A stretch of DNA of 64,000 bases from Coprococcus sp. Lineage in GTDB: Bacteria > Bacillota > Clostridia > Lachnospirales > Lachnospiraceae. The stretch spans positions 1-64,000 of the forward strand of contig JAAWDY010000067.1 in NCBI GenBank assembly GCA_022793995.1, written 5' to 3'. The number at the start of each line of letters is the position of its first letter. Position 1 is the stretch's first letter. The translations under genes were made by a program, and so were the position numbers. This document shows positions 27,077 through 36,181 of the stretch, in pieces. The notes under the pieces are model-generated. The model did not search any database, was not told the DNA's origin, and saw nothing but the letters and a program-made list of their open reading frames with translations.

Positions 27077-28513
27077 ATGAAAGACAACAAGATCGGGGAA
27101 ATCCAAAAACTATGCGAGGAAAAACACATTCGTATGATCGATTTCAAGATGACGGATATCGACGGACGCTGGCGCCACATTACCATTCCGGTAGAACGGT
27201 TCGGCGAGGATACGTTTATCCACGGTATTGGGTTCGACGGCTCCAACTATGGGTATGCTCCTGTCGAGAAAAGCGACATGGTATTCCTGCCGGATCCAGA
27301 CACCGCTTATGTAGATCCATTTGCGGAGGTGCCGACCTTAACGATGTGCGGCAATGTCTGCACAATTGGAAAGGGGGAGAACAAGCCCTTCGATCAGTAT
27401 CCGAAAAATGTAAGTCTCCGCGCGGTGGAGTACATGAAGGAAACCGGAATCGCGGACCGCATGGTAATTGGACCAGAATTTGAATTTTATCTGTTTGACA
27501 CTGCCCGCTATGAAGTGACGCCGCGCCAGTGCGGATACCGGATCGACACCCGGCAGGCCGACTGGAACTGCAGCCTGGAGACGTCGGGAAACAATGGTTA
27601 TGAAGTGCCTTACCAGGGCGGTTATCATATTGCCGCCCCGCAGGATGTGGGCTATGACCTGCGCAGCCGGATGTGCATGATGATGGAGGACTGGGGAATC
27701 CAAGTGAAGTACCATCATCATGAAGTCGGAGGTCCCGGCCAGATGGAGATCGAGGTGGAACTTTCTGATATGCCTGCCATGGCGGACAACACCATGATTA
27801 TTAAGTATATTATAAAAAATATAGCGGCAAAAGATGGAAAGACAGCCACCTTTATGCCAAAACCGATTTATCAGGAAGCCGGAAACGGTATGCATGTACA
27901 TATGCTTCTTTTAAAGGATGGAAAACCACTGTTTTATGATGAGAACGGCTACTCAGGCTTAAGCCGCACAGCCCACTATTTTATCGGCGGACTGCTGCAC
28001 CATATCGCGTCCTTGTGCGCGTTTACCAATCCTTCCACAAACTCCTTCAAACGGCTTGTTCCGGGATTTGAGGCGCCGGTCACCGTGGGCTATGCCACCT
28101 CGAACCGCAGCGCTGTAATCCGCATTCCGGCGTATGCAAAAGCTCCGGAAACTAAGCGGTTTGAGCTTCGTAATCCGGACGCAACGGCGAATCCTTATTT
28201 TGCTTACGCCGCGATCCTGATGGCCGGCCTTGACGGCATTGAGAACCAAATTGATCCTGCCGCAAACGGCTGGGGACCTTATGATTTTAATCTCTTCAAT
28301 CTTTCTGAGGAAGAGCAGAAGAAGATCAAGGGTCTGCCAAAATCTCTGGGTGAGGCGCTGGACGCACTGGAGGCAGACCACGAATATCTCACAAAGGGAG
28401 GCGTCTTCCCGCAGCGCCTCATCGACGTCTGGGTAGCCCGTAAACGAGCAGAACTTAGAAAAATGGAACAGATTCCGAACCCGGCGGAATTTAAGATGTA
28501 TTACGATCTATAA
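27077..28513 (+). CDS. glnA: Glutamine synthetase type I
   Basis: This enzyme makes glutamine from glutamate, ammonia and ATP. The 478-residue protein has the N-terminal beta-grasp domain (VERFGEDTFIHGIGFDGSNYG) and the catalytic domain with GPEFEFYLF, HHHEVGGPGQMEIEVE, the NGMHVHM loop, the NRSA..RIP segment and ELRNPDATANPYFA. It retains the inserted segment typical of the GSI-beta type, but the loop corresponding to the adenylylation site reads NLFNLSEEE, with Phe407 where regulated enzymes have Tyr. Control by adenylylation is therefore unlikely. The ATG follows AAAGGAG. It stands alone, with a strong hairpin downstream. Confidence 0.95.
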   Translation: MKDNKIGEIQKLCEEKHIRMIDFKMTDIDGRWRHITIPVERFGEDTFIHGIGFDGSNYGYAPVEKSDMVFLPDPDTAYVDPFAEVPTLTMCGNVCTIGKGENKPFDQYPKNVSLRAVEYMKETGIADRMVIGPEFEFYLFDTARYEVTPRQCGYRIDTRQADWNCSLETSGNNGYEVPYQGGYHIAAPQDVGYDLRSRMCMMMEDWGIQVKYHHHEVGGPGQMEIEVELSDMPAMADNTMIIKYIIKNIAAKDGKTATFMPKPIYQEAGNGMHVHMLLLKDGKPLFYDENGYSGLSRTAHYFIGGLLHHIASLCAFTNPSTNSFKRLVPGFEAPVTVGYATSNRSAVIRIPAYAKAPETKRFELRNPDATANPYFAYAAILMAGLDGIENQIDPAANGWGPYDFNLFNLSEEEQKKIKGLPKSLGEALDALEADHEYLTKGGVFPQRLIDVWVARKRAELRKMEQIPNPAEFKMYYDL

Positions 28514-28530
28514 ATAGGTGAATCAGTTGA

Positions 28531-28576
28531 GGGGGTATCGCTCAGTCACTAAAACTGGTGACTGGGCGATACCCCC
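28531..28576. terminator. Strong hairpin between convergent glnA and peptidase genes
   Basis: GGGGGTATCGCTCAGTCAC pairs with GTGACTGGGCGATACCCCC over 19 positions (one G-U) around an eight-base loop. Neither side has a clear U-tract, so it may be a bidirectional transcript-end stabiliser rather than a canonical terminator. Confidence 0.6.
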
Positions 28577-28615
28577 GCTCTATGTCCCTTATCCACTAAG
28601 GGTAACATCTCAACT

Positions 28616-30607
28616 TTACAATCCAAGCGCTTTTTTCACAAATAACTGCATCTCAGCAATCGTCCTCCAGTAAACCTCTCCTGCGCCTCTGTCATGCGAC
28701 CCTTTTTCCAGTACGCGAAGAAGAATCGGATTGTTGCTTTGATTCATTTCCTGCATCCTCGCGGCAAATTTCTTTCCATGATAGGGCGGCACATTATTGT
28801 CGCACTCTCCTGTCTGTATATAAACTGCCGGGTAGTCTGTTTCCCGTACGTTGTGATAAGGCGAATAGCTCAAAAGATACTCAAACATTTCCTTACTTTC
28901 TTTGGGATTTCCGTATTCTGTAATATACATCGGCCCTCTGTCGTCATCTGCAAAGCTAATCATATCGGTATGCGGTACGGAGTCAATCACGCACCCGAAC
29001 AAATCCGGCCGCATCGTAACAAGCGCGGACATAAGAAGTCCTCCGTTAGAACAGCCTGAAATGGCAATCTGATTGGGATTTGTCCATCCTTCTTTTATGA
29101 GTTGTTCCGTAATCCCAATAAAATCATAATAACAGTTCTTTTTCTTCATCAGCATGCCTTCTTCATGCCATGCCGCTCCAAACTCATTACCTCCCCGGAT
29201 CGACGCCAGCACATAGACTCCGCCCTTTTCTGCCCAGTCCCCAATGTCCATATTTGCAATCGGCTCCATAGACGATGGTCGCATCGCCGCATTATATCCG
29301 CCATAAGCATAAATCCACGTCGGATTTTGTCCGTTGTATACAATATCTTTTCTGTGTACGATAAAATAAGGAATTGCCTTTCCGTCCTCCTTGGACGATG
29401 CCGTTTTACGTTCTACTACAATATCATTATATTTCTTCTCCGACGTTTGAAATATGGTTTCAGCCTTTTCTCCCTTTAACGCCAGCATCATTGGCTTATC
29501 GAGAAATGACTCAAAACTAAGGTATGCCGTATCGTTTGCTTTCCCCGCGTACCCTAACGTCCCCATGGTACCTGGAAGTTCAATACTTATTTCTTTCCCT
29601 TCCTTTACACATATTAATTCTGAGCATACGTCTTTCATATAGAGAACATATAAACGATCCCCTATAACAAAACCGTTCTCCAAAACTTTATCGTTTTGCG
29701 CACAAACTGTTTCTGCGTCCTGAATACCATGTCCGTCTTCTACGGCGAGAATCTCTCCGTTTTCCGCCCCTTCTTTTGATATAAAATAGTGTTTTCCTTT
29801 TATGGAATCCAGATAGGTCATTTGCAGGGCTTCCTCATTAACCACCGTAACGTTCTGAGTTTTTTCTGAGTAGACCAGAAATCTGGAATGTGAATAATCC
29901 TGCATCATATCCAGCACGACAAAATTTTTATCCGAACTCACATGTACTTCACCTATGATTGCATTTTTATCATCCTCATAGATCCGTATTTTATCACCCT
30001 TTTTCACATCGTATCCATACACCTTCGTAGCCGTCGTCTGCGCCTCTACGTCCGTCTCTGTCGCGGCATAATATAGGATTTCTTTCGTAGGCGACCAACA
30101 GCTAAAAAATATGTCTTTTATCTCGGTAAGTATCCTCTTTTCCTCACAGTCGACTACCAAAGCCGTCAGTCTTGACTCCCCGTCAATGCCTCCTCCTATG
30201 ACTGCCAGGCCGGGATTTACCGGGCACGCCTGAAAGGCAAAAGGCTGAAAAGAGGGGATATCATTTTTTTTCAGGATGACTCTTTCATCCTCCAGCTGCT
30301 TGTTAACGGATACGATTCTAGGTTCCCCATCTTCCATTACACAGGCGGTTAACCGGTCCTTCCACGCTTCTATCCCCTGATACAGAGGCTTCAATTTTTT
30401 ACTTTTCAGCTCGTGAATCATATTTTCTAACTCTGCATGCTCAAACCACTCGTCTGTAAAATTGTTTTCCTCCTGTACCCACTTGATTACCTCCGGATCC
30501 TTCGCCTTTTTCAGCCATCTGTAGGGATCCTCCAAATTACGCCCAAAATATTGCCGGACATACTCTTCTTTCTTACATAATGGATAATTCTTCTTTTTTT
30601 CTTTCAT
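28616..30607 (-). CDS. Prolyl oligopeptidase family (S9A) serine peptidase
   Basis: This peptidase cleaves short peptides after proline. The 663-residue protein has an N-terminal helical segment with the typical EDPYRWL, a seven-bladed propeller (about 70-385), and a C-terminal alpha/beta hydrolase domain (about 390-663). The triad is visible as Ser520 (GCSNGGLL), Asp603 (GECDNNVPP) and His638 (KGSHDRG), with the upstream IRGGNEFG motif. There is no signal peptide, so it acts in the cytoplasm. It faces glnA; the adjacent upstream gene (MerR) is separated by about 200 bp containing two hairpins. Confidence 0.92.
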   Translation of the reverse strand: MKEKKKNYPLCKKEEYVRQYFGRNLEDPYRWLKKAKDPEVIKWVQEENNFTDEWFEHAELENMIHELKSKKLKPLYQGIEAWKDRLTACVMEDGEPRIVSVNKQLEDERVILKKNDIPSFQPFAFQACPVNPGLAVIGGGIDGESRLTALVVDCEEKRILTEIKDIFFSCWSPTKEILYYAATETDVEAQTTATKVYGYDVKKGDKIRIYEDDKNAIIGEVHVSSDKNFVVLDMMQDYSHSRFLVYSEKTQNVTVVNEEALQMTYLDSIKGKHYFISKEGAENGEILAVEDGHGIQDAETVCAQNDKVLENGFVIGDRLYVLYMKDVCSELICVKEGKEISIELPGTMGTLGYAGKANDTAYLSFESFLDKPMMLALKGEKAETIFQTSEKKYNDIVVERKTASSKEDGKAIPYFIVHRKDIVYNGQNPTWIYAYGGYNAAMRPSSMEPIANMDIGDWAEKGGVYVLASIRGGNEFGAAWHEEGMLMKKKNCYYDFIGITEQLIKEGWTNPNQIAISGCSNGGLLMSALVTMRPDLFGCVIDSVPHTDMISFADDDRGPMYITEYGNPKESKEMFEYLLSYSPYHNVRETDYPAVYIQTGECDNNVPPYHGKKFAARMQEMNQSNNPILLRVLEKGSHDRGAGEVYWRTIAEMQLFVKKALGL

Positions 30608-30677
30608 AATTTGCTGTTTCCTCTCATTTTTTCAACATAGCCAATCTGCTTTAGGGTTACCTTTTTGTTCTATATCT

Positions 30678-30706
30678 ATGAGTTGCCTGCCAAATGGGCA
30701 ACTCAT
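30678..30706. terminator. Palindromic hairpin upstream of the S9A peptidase
   Basis: ATGAGTTGCC pairs with GGGCAACTCAT around an 8-base loop. It lies in the 200-bp gap between the MerR-type gene and the peptidase gene. It may be a second terminator or a regulatory hairpin; no clear U-tract follows. Confidence 0.5.
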
Positions 30707-30749
30707 ATCTATTAAATTATAATATTTCATACAAATGATTTCAATCGAA

Positions 30750-30789
30750 AATCACAAGAAAATGAGACTGCCCTTAATCGGACAGCCTC
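30750..30789 (-). terminator. Terminator of the MerR-type gene
   Basis: Minus-strand GAGGCTGTCC-GATTAA-GGGCAGTCTC forms a 10-bp stem (two G-U pairs) followed by ATTTTCTTGTGATTTT. It lies 20 bp after the stop codon. Confidence 0.8.
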
Positions 30790-30809
30790 CTCCATATTCC
30801 TTACTCTTT

Positions 30810-31379
30810 TTATTTCCTTTTCACCGGGAAATACACTTCCGTCTCCCATTCCTCCGCGGGAAGACCGTCGAACCCTGTTTTGACATAAATATCATAGGGC
30901 GCGCCGTTGCACTCGTAATTGTTTTCCTGTATCCAAGAGACTAACGCGGCGTACGCGTCGGACAATGTGGAATATCCTCCTTTATGCACTGCCACAGCGC
31001 ACAAGGCGCTTTCCATGACTTTATCCGCCTTTTCTTTCTCCCGGATTCCCACGATCAACTCAATATCGGAGCATTCCTGATTGAACTCTTTATCGTAATA
31101 TACAGCCCCAGTCACCCCGTTTGGCGTCACTTTCTCTTTCGGGAAAAAGAGCGCTCTCTTGTCCGTACAGTCCAGGAATCCTCTGGCTTCCTCCAAGGAA
31201 AAACCATAACGTTTAAGCCGTTGGATAAGGAGCATGGTATCCATCTGGTTCTGGCTGTAATAGCGGTAGCCAGTATATGTGTCCACCTTCTCCGGCTTTA
31301 ACAGACCGATCCGGTCATAATGGTGCAGTGTCTTTACACTCACCTGGCATATTTTTGAAAATTCTCCGATGGTAAACAT
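30810..31379 (-). CDS. MerR-family regulator with truncated effector domain
   Basis: The N-terminus (MFTIGEFSKICQVSVKTLHH plus YDRIGLL) is a classical MerR winged helix. The C-terminal part (YDIYVKTGFDGLPAEEWETE) belongs to a GyrI-like effector-binding domain. The 189-residue length is about 80 short of the usual MerR-GyrI proteins: the sequence jumps from the second helix (EEARGFLDCTDKRALF) straight into KVTPNGVTGAVYYDKEF, so the dimerisation coiled coil and first part of the effector domain seem to be missing in frame. The longer open frame upstream is rejected because ATG 31379 follows GGGAGG. The target is unknown; it is 100 bp after the GH32 gene on the same strand. Confidence 0.75.
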   Translation of the reverse strand: MFTIGEFSKICQVSVKTLHHYDRIGLLKPEKVDTYTGYRYYSQNQMDTMLLIQRLKRYGFSLEEARGFLDCTDKRALFFPKEKVTPNGVTGAVYYDKEFNQECSDIELIVGIREKEKADKVMESALCAVAVHKGGYSTLSDAYAALVSWIQENNYECNGAPYDIYVKTGFDGLPAEEWETEVYFPVKRK

Positions 31380-31481
31380 GCGGCCTTCCTCCCTGTACTT
31401 TCTGATCCGAATCTGCCTTGAGTATACTCTCTGGCCTTGGGGAAGAGTCAACCGTTTTTGTTCACATTTTTACATTTCTTT

Positions 31482-32822
31482 TTATCCTACATAGATCTTC
31501 TCGACGCGTCCCTCCATATATCTCTCCATATCATAGACCACATGGCTTAAAACATACTGTCCGTCGTTAACGAATATCTCGATCAAATTGGGATCGATAA
31601 AGATGTCCAGCTTATATGTTCCATGCAGGCTGGGCGTCGTCCCTCTCACACGGTATCCTTCTACATTGCCAAACACCCTGCTTCGGTCCGTTTTGACCGA
31701 ATCCTCGTCCACCCAGATCTGATAACCGCCGATATCCAGCCTCTCTCCTGGCTTTAGCTCTGTCTTAAGCCGGCACGCGGGCCTGCCCAAAGGACCTTTT
31801 TCCAACAAGCTTTCTATAGAAGAAAGTTCCTTGTCAAAATATGCGTTCACGGCCGGATGGACCCGAAAATAAATATGCCCTTCCTCCACTTCCACCACGC
31901 GCGGAAGGCACATCATCCCGTTCCACGGCTTTTCGCCCGTGTCCGGCGCGCCCACGGTCTTTGGCATCCGCATCCAGGCGACCATCACCCGTCTGCCCTC
32001 CCGGTCCGTGTTCGTCTGCGCCGCGTAGAGATCCATTCCATAATCCACAAATCGGTATGTCTCGGGAAGTGTTAAAGAGCACGCATCCGGTTCATACTCT
32101 GCCAGAGAGCACACCGCATGGGCCGAATATTCCAGCCCCTCTTCTGTGATATCCATCGGCGACCCGATAAATACATAAGACGACCCTACCTGGAATAAAT
32201 CCGGGCACTCCATTATTTTCCCATATCTCCCATTTTGCCATTGGTTTACATATTCCCAGTTCACGGCGTCCTTGCTTCGATAGAATAATATCCTCGCTGT
32301 TTCCCCTTTCAAGGTACTGCCCAGGATCATATAATAATCGTCTCCATCCTTCCAGACCTTGGGATCCCGCGTGTGCGTTGCATCCCCGATCTTCTCCTTG
32401 CGGATCACCGGGATAATCTGCTTCTTGTCCTCCCAATTTTCAAACTGAAAACCATCTCTGGATATCAGCATCGCCTGGCTGGACTCATATCTGTCGTTCG
32501 GCGCACAGTGAATATCTCCTTCACCTTCCTCCAGATACCGGACCGCCGAATAATAGAGATACAGATCGCCATCCTTTTCGATCGCGCTCCCTGAAAACAC
32601 GCCGTTCCTGTCATAGCTTTTTGTGGGAAAAAGCGCCACTCCCAAATGCTCCCAGTGGATCAGGTCCTCGCTCACCGCGTGGCCCCAGTGCATGGTCCCC
32701 CACCTGGGAGCATACGGGAAATGCTGATAGAATAGATGATATTTTCCCTGGTAATATATAAATCCATTCGGATCGTTCAGCCAGTTGCCCGGCGCCTTTA
32801 AATGCAATACATTTTCTGTCAT
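31482..32822 (-). CDS. GH32 beta-fructofuranosidase / sucrose-6-phosphate hydrolase type
   Basis: GH32 enzymes hydrolyse sucrose or fructo-oligosaccharides. The 446-residue protein shows the three catalytic residues: Asp17 nucleophile (WLNDPNG), Asp153 (TRDPKV) and Glu205 acid/base (MECPDLF), with an FSGSA segment and a C-terminal beta-sandwich. It has no signal peptide, so it works in the cytoplasm on imported sugar. It follows the two permease genes closely (9 bp), in an operon with a binding protein. Sucrose, sucrose phosphate or short fructans are all possible substrates; no phosphotransferase gene is nearby, which favours unphosphorylated fructo-oligosaccharides. Confidence 0.93.
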   Translation of the reverse strand: MTENVLHLKAPGNWLNDPNGFIYYQGKYHLFYQHFPYAPRWGTMHWGHAVSEDLIHWEHLGVALFPTKSYDRNGVFSGSAIEKDGDLYLYYSAVRYLEEGEGDIHCAPNDRYESSQAMLISRDGFQFENWEDKKQIIPVIRKEKIGDATHTRDPKVWKDGDDYYMILGSTLKGETARILFYRSKDAVNWEYVNQWQNGRYGKIMECPDLFQVGSSYVFIGSPMDITEEGLEYSAHAVCSLAEYEPDACSLTLPETYRFVDYGMDLYAAQTNTDREGRRVMVAWMRMPKTVGAPDTGEKPWNGMMCLPRVVEVEEGHIYFRVHPAVNAYFDKELSSIESLLEKGPLGRPACRLKTELKPGERLDIGGYQIWVDEDSVKTDRSRVFGNVEGYRVRGTTPSLHGTYKLDIFIDPNLIEIFVNDGQYVLSHVVYDMERYMEGRVEKIYVG

Positions 32823-32831
32823 AATCCTCTT

Positions 32832-33692
32832 CTACTTGACTGCCCCGGCGACAACGCCTCCGATGATCTGTTTCTGCAACGCTACATATAAGATCAAGAT
32901 CGGTATCACGCAGAGCAGAAGTCCCGCCATGATCGTGCCGTAGTCAGCGGAATAGGTTCCGTAGAAACTATATGTCGAAAGAGGCAATGTCAGTAATTTC
33001 TTGTCCGTCAGCACTAAGGAGGGCAGAAGGAAATCGTTCCAGAATGCCATTGAGTTCAAAATTACCATTGTGGAGATGATCGGCTTTAAAAGCGGAAGCA
33101 CGATCTTGAAAAACGTCTGGGAATGCGTGCAGCCGTCGATGTACGCCGCCTCTTCCAATGCGATCGGCACATTCCCTTTAATAAACCCATGAAACATGAA
33201 AACTGACATTGCCATGGAGAAACCGGTGTGCATAAAAATCAATGTAATACGGTGGTTCAGCACATTGAGCATCCCGCCGTAAATACTGACAAGCGGTATC
33301 ATGATCGCCTGAAACGGGATAATCATGGACGCAACCATCAGTGCAAATGTAATTTTTGAAATCTTGTTGTTATGGCGCACAATATAGTATGCAAGCATGG
33401 CCGCCAACAGCGTCACGAGCACGGTCGAAGACACGGTTACAATCAGTGAATTCTTGAACGCGTTCAGGAAATCCATCTGGGTAAAGGCTTTTACAAAATT
33501 GTCAAAGGACAGCCCTTTAATCGTATATAACCATGAAAACGGGCTCTTGATGATATCCCTCTTCTGCTTTAGCGAGTTGATAAGCACCATAAGGAATGGG
33601 AACATATAGGCAATGAAAATAATCACCAGACCTGTTATGGCAAGGATATTCGCCGCTTTTCTTTTATTTCCGCCAATCGTCGTTTTCTTCAT
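32832..33692 (-). CDS. ABC sugar transporter permease (MalG/CUT1 type)
   Basis: This is an inner membrane permease of a CUT1-type carbohydrate importer, with about six membrane helices (residues about 16-280) and the EAA motif EAAYIDGCTHSQTFFKIVLP. The start MKKTTIGGNKRK is chosen: its ATG overlaps the stop codon of the upstream permease (TAATG) and follows AGGAGGTGG. The preceding 18 codons of open frame overlap the upstream gene. It pairs with the permease at 33692-34564. Confidence 0.92.
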   Translation of the reverse strand: MKKTTIGGNKRKAANILAITGLVIIFIAYMFPFLMVLINSLKQKRDIIKSPFSWLYTIKGLSFDNFVKAFTQMDFLNAFKNSLIVTVSSTVLVTLLAAMLAYYIVRHNNKISKITFALMVASMIIPFQAIMIPLVSIYGGMLNVLNHRITLIFMHTGFSMAMSVFMFHGFIKGNVPIALEEAAYIDGCTHSQTFFKIVLPLLKPIISTMVILNSMAFWNDFLLPSLVLTDKKLLTLPLSTYSFYGTYSADYGTIMAGLLLCVIPILILYVALQKQIIGGVVAGAVK

Positions 33693-34564
33693 TATGCTTC
33701 CACCTCCTGTTTCTTTGTCAAATATACCTGGATACCGCTGATGCACGCAACGATAATGAATAGTATGAGCGCTTCCGCCTGGCCTACGCCAAACTGTCTG
33801 GATGTAAACGCCTTTTCATATACATGCATTGCCGCCATCTCCGTCGTTCCGTAGGGCGCGCCTGCCGTCAACGACAAGTTCACATCATATACCATAAATG
33901 CCCGCGAAAGTGTGAGGAACAAGCAAATGGTGACGGATGACATCATGAGAGGCATGATAATATTCTTTAATTTGATCCAACCGGAAGCCCCGTCAATGCT
34001 TGCCGCTTCCATAACGTCCTCTGAAAGTCCCATAAAGCCGGCGACGTAGATCAATATCATGTAGCCGGAGAGCTGCCACACCGACACAAGTACGAGCGCC
34101 GCGAACGCCTTATTCGGATCGGACAGCCATGAAATCTCAAACAAGCTCCATCCGGTCGCTTCCCCGATGTTCACAAAAACTCTTGAGAAAACAAACTGCC
34201 AAATATATCCCAGAACAATACCGCCGATCAGGTTCGGGGTAAAGAACCCGGCCCGGAAGAAGTTCTGTCCTTTTATCCCTCTTGTCAAAAGATACGCAAT
34301 GGCAAATGCAAGAACATTTACCAGAACCACTACTAATATCACGTACTTAAACGTCAAAAGGAGCGAAGTCCAAAACTGCGTATCCTTGACGACTCCCGCA
34401 AAATTCTTAAGACCAATAAAATGCTTGACCCTCGACACGCCGTTCCAATCCGTAAGCGTCAGATAGATACCATAAACAAACGGGACGATGACGACTGCGA
34501 AAAAGCAGAACATCCCCGGCAGTGCGAACATGCCGAAATCTTTTCCTTTATTTTTTGAACCCAT
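33692..34564 (-). CDS. ABC sugar transporter permease (MalF/CUT1 type)
   Basis: This is the partner permease of the same importer, 290 residues with six predicted helices and the EAA motif EAASIDGASGWIKLKNIIMP. It begins 11 bp after the binding-protein gene and shares one base with the following permease start. No ATPase gene is present in the cluster, as is usual for Gram-positive CUT1 importers that use a shared MsmK-type ATPase encoded elsewhere. Confidence 0.92.
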   Translation of the reverse strand: MGSKNKGKDFGMFALPGMFCFFAVVIVPFVYGIYLTLTDWNGVSRVKHFIGLKNFAGVVKDTQFWTSLLLTFKYVILVVVLVNVLAFAIAYLLTRGIKGQNFFRAGFFTPNLIGGIVLGYIWQFVFSRVFVNIGEATGWSLFEISWLSDPNKAFAALVLVSVWQLSGYMILIYVAGFMGLSEDVMEAASIDGASGWIKLKNIIMPLMMSSVTICLFLTLSRAFMVYDVNLSLTAGAPYGTTEMAAMHVYEKAFTSRQFGVGQAEALILFIIVACISGIQVYLTKKQEVEA

Positions 34565-34575
34565 ATTCTACCTCC

Positions 34576-35952
34576 CTATTCCTGTTCATCCCAGTAATCT
34601 TGTATTGACTCGATCAGTTCGTCCCTGTCGCTTCTTTCGGCAAGATACTTCTGCATTGCCGCCCCGAGCACGGACCAGTGGTCGTTCGGCACAATCGCAG
34701 ATGCGTTGAATACCTTGCCTGTGTGCACCTTCTCATAGATATCACGGCTTAAGGGATCGCTCGGCTCATACGGATTGTTCTGAAAAGGCGGTATGATTTT
34801 ACAGGTCTTCACCAACATCTGCTGTCCGATCTCACTGTATACGATCCAGTTCAGGAACTCCTTTGCCGCCGCTTTTTGCTCCTCTGTTGCAAGCTGTCCG
34901 TCCAGCATGACCTGCTTTGACGGGGACGCCTGTATTTTCTGGTTCACAAAATCTCCCGCGTCATTATTCATAAAGTATGGAAGGAAACCATATTCATCCT
35001 CCACGTCCGCCCCTGCTTCCTCCAGGTTCGGCCATGCCCAGTTTCCATTAAACCAAAGCGCGGTCTTGCCATCCACAAGGTCGATCGCCATCTCGTCGTA
35101 ATCTGCTCCCAAAGGGTCGCCTTGCGCTACATTATACTTCTTTATCACATCGAACATATCCAAAAATTCCGCCAGCCGGTCATAAGAGTCCAGGTCGATC
35201 TTACCCGACTTAATTTTCCCGATACATTCCTGAGCGCCTTCTGAGGTCCCGTCCGACGTCTCATAAATATACTGAAGATGATGCGCTCCCAGGGACCAAT
35301 CCTCTTTGGCAAGAGACATAGGTCTTTCCATCCCTTTTTCCGCCAGACTTTCCAGAAATTCTACAAACTCATCCTGCGTCTTGATGGATTCCGGCTGAAA
35401 CTCTTCTCCCAGAACTTCCTCGATCACCGCCTTGTTGTAGATCAGGCCGCGTCCTTCAATACACAACGGAAAACTATACACCTTCCCATTCACCTCAGTC
35501 AGGTACTCCTCTGCCTCGGCGAGCCATGCTTCATCGGAAAGATCTTCCGCCTTCTCTTTGGCCAGCGCGATCACATCCGTGGTATCCAAAATCGATAACG
35601 TCGGTGCGCTTCCTGAATTATACATACTCACCACCTTCGTATAAGGCGAATCCCCGTCCGTCACGGGCATGACTTCTACATGTACTCCCGACTTTTCTTC
35701 ATAAGCCGCCGCCATCTCTCCTAAAGCAACTTGGATCTCTGCTTTGGAATTTAAGAGCGTAATGCTTGTTCCTTTAAGAGAAGTGTCATACTCAAACGTA
35801 TCAACCGAAGTATCGATCGGTTCCTTCTTCTCTTCCTCATTCGGATCGTCCGGGTCACTGGCAAAGCCAAACCTGCATCCTGCCAGCAGTGTACAGGCAA
35901 GCACGGCAGCAAGACCTGTTGTGAGGATCCTTGTCGCAAGACTTTTCTTCAT
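34576..35952 (-). CDS. Extracellular sugar-binding lipoprotein of the GH32 cluster
   Basis: This is the solute-binding component of the importer (SBP_bac_1 family). The signal peptide (ILTTGLAAVLACTLLAGC) ends in the lipobox LLAGC. The mature 435 residues contain typical two-lobe features such as YTKVVSMYNSGSAPTL and ALWFNGNWAWPNLEEAG. The ATG follows AAGGAGGAG. It is the first gene of the operon, behind promoter 36041-36069 and LacI-type operators at 35999-36024. The likely ligand, from the downstream GH32 enzyme, is a fructose-containing oligosaccharide (inference). Confidence 0.92.
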   Translation of the reverse strand: MKKSLATRILTTGLAAVLACTLLAGCRFGFASDPDDPNEEEKKEPIDTSVDTFEYDTSLKGTSITLLNSKAEIQVALGEMAAAYEEKSGVHVEVMPVTDGDSPYTKVVSMYNSGSAPTLSILDTTDVIALAKEKAEDLSDEAWLAEAEEYLTEVNGKVYSFPLCIEGRGLIYNKAVIEEVLGEEFQPESIKTQDEFVEFLESLAEKGMERPMSLAKEDWSLGAHHLQYIYETSDGTSEGAQECIGKIKSGKIDLDSYDRLAEFLDMFDVIKKYNVAQGDPLGADYDEMAIDLVDGKTALWFNGNWAWPNLEEAGADVEDEYGFLPYFMNNDAGDFVNQKIQASPSKQVMLDGQLATEEQKAAAKEFLNWIVYSEIGQQMLVKTCKIIPPFQNNPYEPSDPLSRDIYEKVHTGKVFNASAIVPNDHWSVLGAAMQKYLAERSDRDELIESIQDYWDEQE

Positions 35953-35998
35953 CTCTACTCCTCCTTAATTCTCTTTTTCTCTTCTACTTTTTATCAAC

Positions 35999-36024
35999 CG
36001 GTTACATAACCGATAACGTAACCG
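35999..36024. promoter_or_regulatory. Paired LacI-type operators of the fructan operon
   Basis: Two overlapping sites, CGGTTACATAACCG (35999-36012) and CGATAACGTAACCG (36011-36024), fit a CGGTTA-N2-TAACCG palindrome with a CpG- or CpA-type centre. They lie just downstream of the predicted start, where a bound repressor would block elongation. Bounded outside by AACCGGTT on both ends. Confidence 0.8.
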
Positions 36025-36040
36025 GTTACTTTATGGCTTC

Positions 36041-36069
36041 ATCATAGCATTCACTTTTGATTTCGTCAA
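36041..36069 (-). promoter_or_regulatory. Sigma-A promoter of the fructan operon
   Basis: Minus-strand TTGACG (36064-36069) and TATGAT (36041-36046) are separated by exactly 17 bases. The start would be near 36034, directly before the paired operators at 35999-36024. Confidence 0.8.
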
Positions 36070-36147
36070 CCAAAATCGTACTAAATCCGCAGCTTTGTGG
36101 ATCGTATCCAATTCCTCCACTCCTCATTTGTACAATTTTTACAAAAT

Positions 36148-36161
36148 CGGTTATGTAACCG
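36148..36161. promoter_or_regulatory. Third LacI-type operator
   Basis: CGGTTATGTAACCG is the exact reverse complement of the operator at 35999-36012. It lies about 142 bp from the paired sites and just upstream of the LacI gene's own -35 box, so it could serve looping repression or autoregulation. Confidence 0.8.
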
Positions 36162-36181
36162 GTTCTTTACGCTTCGATTCA

